Shown piece by piece: positions 43,423-47,836 of a stretch of 47,836 bases of DNA. The stretch is from Bacteroidales bacterium. GTDB taxonomy: Bacteria; Bacteroidota; Bacteroidia; Bacteroidales; Marinilabiliaceae. Numbering within the stretch: position 1 is the first letter of the stretch; the number at the start of each line of letters is the position of its first letter. A program made the translations under genes and the position numbers. The notes below the pieces were generated by a model. It was not told the origin of the DNA, ran no database searches, and saw only the letters and a program-made list of their open reading frames with translations. The DNA is taken from NCBI GenBank assembly GCA_022361295.1, contig JAKSBD010000136.1, positions 1 to 47,836 on the forward strand. The letters are read 5' to 3'.

Positions 43423-43515
43423 GAGTACAAAGTAATGAGTACAAAGTAATGAGTACAAAGTAATGAGTATTGGTTTAAATACTCACTACTCACTTCTCAA
43501 ATCTCACTACTTAAA
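43423..43515. repeat. Inverted pair of heptad repeat tracts
   Basis: Seven heptads in phase from 43423 to 43471 alternate GAGTACA and AAGTAAT (three perfect 14-bp copies, then GAGTATT). After nine bases, a second tract from 43481 runs ACTCACT, ACTCACT, TCTCAAA, TCTCACT, ACTTAAA, that is, the same RAGT/GAGT core on the other strand. It fills the gap between the DUF502 and YjbR genes and overlaps the end of the latter. Confidence 0.8.
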
Positions 43516-43861
43516 GATTATTCTCTTCCCGCACTTTCTTGGTCAGACTTTTAACAATCAGTTCATATGAGTGGTCAATCAGTTCTTTTAAAAAATCATC
43601 TTTTATTGATCCATCAGCATATACGGTGTTCCAATGCTTTTTGTTCATATGATAGCCCGGTTGAATGGCCGGATATTCTTCGCGCAACTCAATGGCACGC
43701 TCAGGATCGCATTTCAGATTCATGCTAAATTCTTTATCGAGGCTTGTGAGCGCAAACATTTTATTGGCCACTTTAAATACCAGCGTCACTTCATCAAAAG
43801 GGAACTCTTCTGTAACAGCAGGTTTGGCAATGCAATATTCTCTGAATTCTTCTATGTTCAT
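43511..43861 (-). CDS. MmcQ/YjbR family protein
   Basis: A 116-residue protein of the YjbR fold (cyclic, alpha/beta double-wing, sometimes annotated as DNA-binding). MNIEEFREYCIAKPAVTEEFPF, TLVFKVANKMFALTSLD, LKCDPERAIELREEYPAIQPGYHMNKKHWNTV and LIDHSYELIVKSL are the family blocks. I choose the ATG at 43861; an upstream in-frame start at 43915 adds 18 residues without family character. The molecular function is not established. The repeat tracts on both sides separate it from its neighbours. Confidence 0.9.
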   Translation of the reverse strand: MNIEEFREYCIAKPAVTEEFPFDEVTLVFKVANKMFALTSLDKEFSMNLKCDPERAIELREEYPAIQPGYHMNKKHWNTVYADGSIKDDFLKELIDHSYELIVKSLTKKVREENNL

Positions 43862-44163
43862 ATGTAAGAGATAATGTAAGTACTTATGGTGGTAAGATAG
43901 TGAAATAAAATTCAATCACAGAAGGTTAGAAACCACGGAAGGCACAGGTGATTAGAAACCACAGAAGGCACAGAAGGTTAGAAACGACGGAAGACTGAGA
44001 AGACACGGAAAAACACGGAAAAGCACAGGAACTGATTCAACCACAGAAGGCACAGAAAAACACAGATATTGATTCATACGCTGAAATCACAAACTTAAAT
44101 AGTTTTCTGTGTATTTCAGTGTTTTCAGTGGTTGATTATAAAATGTATTTCAGTGGTTGCTTT
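43862..44163. other. Repeat-filled gap between the YjbR and yraN genes
   Basis: The gap is almost wholly made of degenerate 9-10-base repeats with core CACAGAA/CACGGAA (43917-44065) and, further right, the opposite orientation (TTTCAGTG, 44107-44160). No gene or promoter is evident. Confidence 0.7.
43917..44160. repeat. Inverted CACAGAA/CACGGAA repeat tracts
   Basis: CACAG/CACGG cores recur every 9-10 bases on the plus strand (for example 44004, 44014, 44024, 44042, 44051, 44061). A 28-base left arm (44038-44065) matches the reverse complement of 44107-44134 at 23 positions, and two of the five mismatches would be G-U wobbles in RNA. The two arms are 41 bases apart and could fold into a long imperfect hairpin. 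Confidence 0.8.
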
Positions 44164-44526
44164 CTATAGACCAGGATGAAAAGCCTCTTCAATATGCTCA
44201 ATATTCCAGTCGTCGCCATTGGCAATAAGTGTTACAACATCAAAACGCACTTCATTTAGGGTATTTGTTTGGTAAATATACGACTCGGTTGCAGACACTA
44301 TAGAGCGAATTTTTCCATTCGTAATCGCTTCTTTGGGGTGTTCCCATCCGTCAGAAGTGCGTGTCTTCACCTCAATTATTACCAGGTAATTATTATGCAT
44401 GGCAATAAGGTCAAGCTCTTTTTTATTGTGTACCCAGTTACGTTCCAGTATTTCAAAGCCTTTCTCTTCAAGGAATTCAGCTGCAATTGCTTCTCCTGTT
44501 TTACCCAATTCATTATGTGTTGCCAT
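44164..44526 (-). CDS. yraN: UPF0102 (YraN) family nuclease-fold protein
   Basis: A 120-residue protein with a restriction-endonuclease-like (PD-(D/E)XK) core: HNELGKTGEAIAAEFLEEKGFEILERN, KKELDLIAMHNNYLVIIEVKTR supplying the acidic D and the ExK residues, and the FDVVTLI strand. Biochemical function in the family is not settled; a role in DNA or holliday-junction processing is often proposed. It starts three bases after the LD-carboxypeptidase stop, so the two share an operon. Confidence 0.9.
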   Translation of the reverse strand: MATHNELGKTGEAIAAEFLEEKGFEILERNWVHNKKELDLIAMHNNYLVIIEVKTRTSDGWEHPKEAITNGKIRSIVSATESYIYQTNTLNEVRFDVVTLIANGDDWNIEHIEEAFHPGL

Positions 44527-44529
44527 AGC

Positions 44530-45432
44530 TTAAAAAGTCAATTGACAGGTATCTGATTCAACTTTCATACTAACGCGTTTACCCAATATCAAAGGCAGGT
44601 TCAGGTGGTCGTGCCCGGCCGGAAATCCCATCATCACCGGATAGTCATATTCAGCAACGGCCTCTATAACTATTTCAAAGGCTGTTTGCCCAAACGGATC
44701 ATCATTATCCTTCATATCGGTAAAGTCGCCAACAATAATTCCGCTTAACTCTTTCAGAAAACCACTTAGTTTCAGGTTTTGCATCATCCGGTCAATGCTA
44801 TACAGGTATTCGCCAATGTCCTCAATAAAAAGAATTTTACCATGAGGGTTGGTATCAATGGGAGTAGCTCGCAAGGCATAGATAAGTGCAAGGTTTCCAC
44901 CCATTAAAATTCCTTCGGCTTCACCAGGTCGGTTTAATTCGTGTGCTTTGATGGTGTAATGGGGCAACTTACCATGCAATAAGTCAAAAAGCGCTTCCAT
45001 GTCTTCTTCATCGTCAGCTTTATCGGGGAAGTTCTTAGGCATGGGTCCATGGATGGATGCAACACCGGCTTTGTTTTGCAGAGCGGCATGTAACACGGTT
45101 ATATCACTATAACCTATGACCCATTTAGGATATTCAAGGAAATGTGTGAAGTCAATATGATCAATAATTCGCATGGTTCCATAACCACCACGGGCGCAAA
45201 AGATAGCGTCAATATCTTTGCTGTTGAGCATGTGTTGCAGGTCGGCCGAACGATGTTCGTCATTACCGGCAAACTGATGAAACGAATTACATACGTTATC
45301 ACCAAGAACGACCTTATAACCCCGCTTGTGAAAAAACTTTTCGGCAAAGTGTATGGTTTCAGCATCAATCTTACCTGCCGGTGCAATAATGCCAATGGTT
45401 GAGCCTTTTTCGAGTGATTTTGGAAATATCAT
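44530..45432 (-). CDS. ldcA: LD-carboxypeptidase (peptidase family S66)
   Basis: This 300-residue S66 serine peptidase removes the terminal D-alanine from murein tetrapeptides in the cytoplasm during peptidoglycan recycling. MIFPKSLEKGSTIGIIAPAG opens it; CARGGYGTMRIIDHIDF and VIGYSDITVLHAAL carry the nucleophile serine; GGNLALIYALRATP and LFIEDIGEYLYSIDRMM follow. The ATG at 45432 is the right start: upstream in-frame codons from 45501 only translate a heptad repeat tract. It is followed after three bases by yraN. Confidence 0.93.
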   Translation of the reverse strand: MIFPKSLEKGSTIGIIAPAGKIDAETIHFAEKFFHKRGYKVVLGDNVCNSFHQFAGNDEHRSADLQHMLNSKDIDAIFCARGGYGTMRIIDHIDFTHFLEYPKWVIGYSDITVLHAALQNKAGVASIHGPMPKNFPDKADDEEDMEALFDLLHGKLPHYTIKAHELNRPGEAEGILMGGNLALIYALRATPIDTNPHGKILFIEDIGEYLYSIDRMMQNLKLSGFLKELSGIIVGDFTDMKDNDDPFGQTAFEIVIEAVAEYDYPVMMGFPAGHDHLNLPLILGKRVSMKVESDTCQLTF

Positions 45433-45437
45433 ATCAG

Positions 45438-45542
45438 AAGTATCAAGATTTATGATAAAAGTATCAAGATAATCTCTAAAACGAAAAAAATAGTCCTGCA
45501 TCTTGATACTTAAATCTTATGTCTTTTATCTTACGTCTTTAA
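45438..45542. repeat. Inverted pair of AAG/AAGA heptad tracts
   Basis: On the plus strand, heptads starting AAG stand at 45438, 45445, 45459 and 45466 (45452 has ATG). On the minus strand AAGA heptads lie in phase at 45501, 45515, 45522, 45529 and 45536 (seen as TCTTNNN; 45494 and 45508 are variant units). A 12-bp word, aagtatcaagat, occurs at 45438 and 45459 and inverted at 45500-45511. The block fills the gap between ldcA and metG. Confidence 0.8.
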
Positions 45543-45556
45543 TAAATTACTTTGCA

Positions 45557-45564
45557 TATCTTTG
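45557..45564 (+). promoter_or_regulatory. Candidate -7 promoter element for metG
   Basis: TATCTTTG is an exact TAnnTTTG match. Transcription would start near 45571, giving a leader of about 55 bases that contains a small hairpin (45592-45605, GGTTG/CAACC). Confidence 0.5.
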
Positions 45565-45625
45565 CGCCATTAAATTCAACCATAGAATAGTAGGTTGTAA
45601 GCAACCATAAAATAATTCAAGCAGA

Positions 45626-47668
45626 ATGAAGCAAGCTGGAGATTTTAAAAGAACGTTGGTAACCACTGCGTTGCCTTATGCCAATGGGCCTGTTCATATT
45701 GGTCATTTAGCTGGTGTGTATGTGCCGGCCGATATTTATGTACGTTACCTTCGATTGAAGAAAGAAGATGTGTTATTGATTGGTGGTTCAGATGAGCATG
45801 GTGTGCCAATTACCTTAAAAGCAAAGAACGAAGGTGTTACGCCACAAGATGTGGTAGATAAGTTTCATGGCATTATTAAAGATTCTTTTGAGAATTTCGG
45901 TATTTCATTTGATGTGTACTCACGTACAACAAGTAAGACACATTACGAAACGGCTTCTGAATTTTTTAAAACTTTATATGACAAGGGCGAGTTTATTGAG
46001 AAGGAGTCAGAGCAATATTATGATGAGGAAGCCAGGCAGTTTTTGGCCGACCGATATATTACCGGTACTTGCCCTCATTGTAAAAGCGAAGGTGCTTATG
46101 GCGACCAGTGCGAAAGCTGCGGTACCTCATTAAACGCAACAGATCTTATTGATCCTCGCTCTGTAGTTTCGGGAAGTAAGCCTGTTATTAAAACAACAAA
46201 GCACTGGTACCTGCCATTGGACAAGCATGAGCCATTTTTGAAAGAATGGATACTGGATGGCCATAAAGAGTGGAAATCAAATGTATATGGTCAGTGCAAA
46301 TCTTGGATTGATCTTGGTTTACAGCCACGTGCCGTGAGTCGAGACTTAGATTGGGGCGTACCTGTTCCTGTTGAAGGAGCCGATGGTAAAGTGCTTTACG
46401 TATGGTTTGATGCACCAATCGGATACATTTCTGCAACAAAAGAGTTAACGCCTGAATGGGAAAAGTACTGGAAGAGTGAAGATTCACGTATGTTACACTT
46501 TATCGGTAAAGATAACATCGTATTTCACTGTATTGTATTCCCGTCAATGTTGAAAGCGGAGGGAAGCTATATATTACCTGAAAATGTGCCGGCTAATGAA
46601 TTCCTGAACCTTGAAGGGGATAAGATCTCCACTTCGCGCAACTGGGCTGTATGGTTACACGAATATTTGGTTGATTTTAAAGATAAGCAGGACGTATTGC
46701 GCTATACTTTAACAGCCAATGCTCCTGAAACAAAGGATAATGACTTTACCTGGAAAGATTTTCAGGCACGCAATAACAACGAGTTGGTAGCCGTTTTGGG
46801 GAACTTTGTAAACCGGGCCCTGGTGCTTACTCAGAAATATTACGATGGTGAGGTTCCTGCTTTGGGAGAGCTAAATGAGGTGGATCAGCAAACACTTGCT
46901 GAGATTGCCAATCTGAAAGCGGAGGTTGAGAAGAGCCTGGATAACTACCGTTTCCGTGAAGCATTAAAATTTGCGATGGATCTGGCTCGTTTAGGAAACA
47001 AGTATCTGGCGGATGAAGAGCCCTGGAAGGTTGTGAAGACCGATCCTGAACGCGTAAAAACGGTGATGAATATCTGCCTGCAGATTACTGCTAACCTGAC
47101 CGTTGTATTGGAGCCGTTCCTGCCATTTAGTATGGAGAAACTTCGCGGTTTTGTGAATTTGGAAAAACTGGAATGGAGTGAGCTGGGAAGAACTGATTTA
47201 TTACAGGCAGGGCATAAAACAAATAAGCCTGACTTGCTTTTTGAAAAGATTGAAGATAAAACAATCGAAGCACAGGTACAGAAGCTGTTGGACACCAAAA
47301 AAGCCAATGAGCTGGCTGAGGCCACTGCAAAACCAGCTAAGGAAAACTGTAGTTTTGATGACTTCATGAAAATGGATATCCGCACCGGAACAATTGTAGA
47401 AGCCGAAAAGGTTGCCAAAACTAAGAAGCTGATGAAATTGTTGGTAGATACAGGGATTGATCAGCGAACAGTCGTTTCCGGGATTGCAGAATATTATTCT
47501 CCGGAAGAAATTATTGGCAAGCAGGTTTCAATCCTGGTTAACCTGGAGCCTCGCAAATTAAGAGGAATTGAATCACAGGGAATGATCTTAATGGCTGAAG
47601 ATGCTGATGGAACATTAAAGTTTGTATCGCCAGAAGCAGAGGTGAAGAATGGATCTGAAGTAAAATAA
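45626..47668 (+). CDS. metG: Methionyl-tRNA synthetase with C-terminal tRNA-binding domain
   Basis: MetG charges tRNA-Met with methionine. The 680-residue class I synthetase has the HIGH motif in [10 protein letters not shown], a zinc knuckle ([18 protein letters not shown], about 151-168), the KMSKS equivalent in [12 protein letters not shown] (about 332-343), and an anticodon-binding helical domain to about 560. Residues about 575-680 are an OB-fold tRNA-binding domain ([54 protein letters not shown]), which dimerises the enzyme in E. coli-type MetG. It is a single gene with its own promoter. Confidence 0.97.
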   Translation: MKQAGDFKRTLVTTALPYANGPVHIGHLAGVYVPADIYVRYLRLKKEDVLLIGGSDEHGVPITLKAKNEGVTPQDVVDKFHGIIKDSFENFGISFDVYSRTTSKTHYETASEFFKTLYDKGEFIEKESEQYYDEEARQFLADRYITGTCPHCKSEGAYGDQCESCGTSLNATDLIDPRSVVSGSKPVIKTTKHWYLPLDKHEPFLKEWILDGHKEWKSNVYGQCKSWIDLGLQPRAVSRDLDWGVPVPVEGADGKVLYVWFDAPIGYISATKELTPEWEKYWKSEDSRMLHFIGKDNIVFHCIVFPSMLKAEGSYILPENVPANEFLNLEGDKISTSRNWAVWLHEYLVDFKDKQDVLRYTLTANAPETKDNDFTWKDFQARNNNELVAVLGNFVNRALVLTQKYYDGEVPALGELNEVDQQTLAEIANLKAEVEKSLDNYRFREALKFAMDLARLGNKYLADEEPWKVVKTDPERVKTVMNICLQITANLTVVLEPFLPFSMEKLRGFVNLEKLEWSELGRTDLLQAGHKTNKPDLLFEKIEDKTIEAQVQKLLDTKKANELAEATAKPAKENCSFDDFMKMDIRTGTIVEAEKVAKTKKLMKLLVDTGIDQRTVVSGIAEYYSPEEIIGKQVSILVNLEPRKLRGIESQGMILMAEDADGTLKFVSPEAEVKNGSEVK

Positions 47669-47836
47669 TTTCTGACGGTTTGAGAAAAGATTACAAATCC
47701 ATGACAAAATTGCAACAAGTTAAACATTTGCTACATTAGTTGATCACACAACCCTATTGGTTTAATTCGTATTTTTATTAAAAAACTGAGAGACTGTTTT
47801 GATTTTATTTTTTAGAAGTATTTTTTGTTTTTGCAA

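Noticed and set aside
43409-43444. Longer N-terminus for the DUF502 protein
   Set aside because: The 12 extra residues come from the GAGTACA/AAGTAAT repeats.
43423-43471. CRISPR-like direct repeats
   Set aside because: The units are 14 bp with no spacers between them, and no cas gene is near. They are tandem heptads.
43917-44065. CRISPR or REP-type element in the CACAGAA tract
   Set aside because: The units are 9-10 bases, degenerate and contiguous, with no constant-length spacers.
45433-45501. Longer N-terminus for the LD-carboxypeptidase
   Set aside because: The 23 extra codons are translation of a heptad repeat tract; the family starts at MIFPKSLEKG.
1-47836. tRNA, rRNA, insertion sequences, phage or defence genes
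   Set aside because: I looked along both strands for characteristic patterns and saw none; without a dedicated scan a very short RNA gene could still be missed.

Overview
The window looks like a chromosomal segment of a Bacteroidota bacterium, most likely a marine or anaerobic member of the Marinilabiliales/Bacteroidales side of the phylum. The evidence is AT-rich DNA with few Shine-Dalgarno sequences, several exact matches to the Bacteroidota -7 promoter element TAnnTTTG, lysine-type short phosphoglycerate dehydrogenase, Bacteroidota-type HU protein, DUF5723 and WG-repeat outer-membrane proteins, and BlaI/M56-TonB pairs. The family assignment is inference; no rRNA or tRNA gene lies in the window. 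I saw no insertion sequence, phage gene, CRISPR array or integrase.

Layout. 0.4-5.6 kb: a complete five-gene citrate lyase operon citD-citE-citF-citXG-citC, tightly packed and ended by a bidirectional terminator. 5.7-6.5 kb (minus): a STAS-domain protein and a histidine-phosphotransfer (Hpt) protein. 6.7-14.3 kb: one-carbon and serine metabolism, gcvT, serC, serA and a DUF1015 protein, followed by the PLP-homeostasis protein YggS and a dihydroorotate-dehydrogenase-like flavoprotein. Between serA and the DUF1015 gene lies a 0.96-kb non-coding stretch with an unusual 11-bp periodic array. 14.5-15.9 kb: a lipoprotein and a small secreted protein of unknown function. 15.9-18.7 kb (minus): uvrA. 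18.9-19.8 kb: an ECF-like sigma factor with a 68-residue companion. 19.8-22.1 kb (minus): a family 2 glycosyltransferase and a phosphofructokinase. 22.4-24.6 kb: a second, long phosphofructokinase and an Rrf2 regulator. Both phosphofructokinases carry pyrophosphate-type active-site residues.

24.6-28.9 kb (minus): an MtfA-like metallopeptidase overlapping rsmE, then an orphan membrane histidine kinase. 29-33.3 kb: small secreted proteins and two tandem paralogous outer-membrane barrels, one fused to WG repeats. 33.4-36 kb: a flavodoxin-fold reductase and a BlaI/BlaR1-like pair with a visible operator. 36-38.2 kb (minus): a DUF255 thioredoxin-fold lipoprotein. 38.5-41.3 kb: a lipoprotein/DUF5723 pair and an HU-like protein. 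41.3-45.4 kb (minus): TPR lipoprotein, RlpA, DUF502, YjbR, YraN and LD-carboxypeptidase. 45.6-47.7 kb: metG.

Most of the window is ordinary core metabolism and envelope biology. The strongest unexplained signal is in non-coding DNA. Every gap over 80 bp in the 42.2-45.6 kb run holds a short-period repeat tract (7-bp or about 10-bp phase), and three of the four are inverted pairs of tracts. A separate 11-bp array lies near 10.5 kb. The best protein-level leads are the DUF1015 protein of the serine locus, the sigma factor/small-protein pair, the Hpt-STAS pair and the WG-repeat/barrel tandem.
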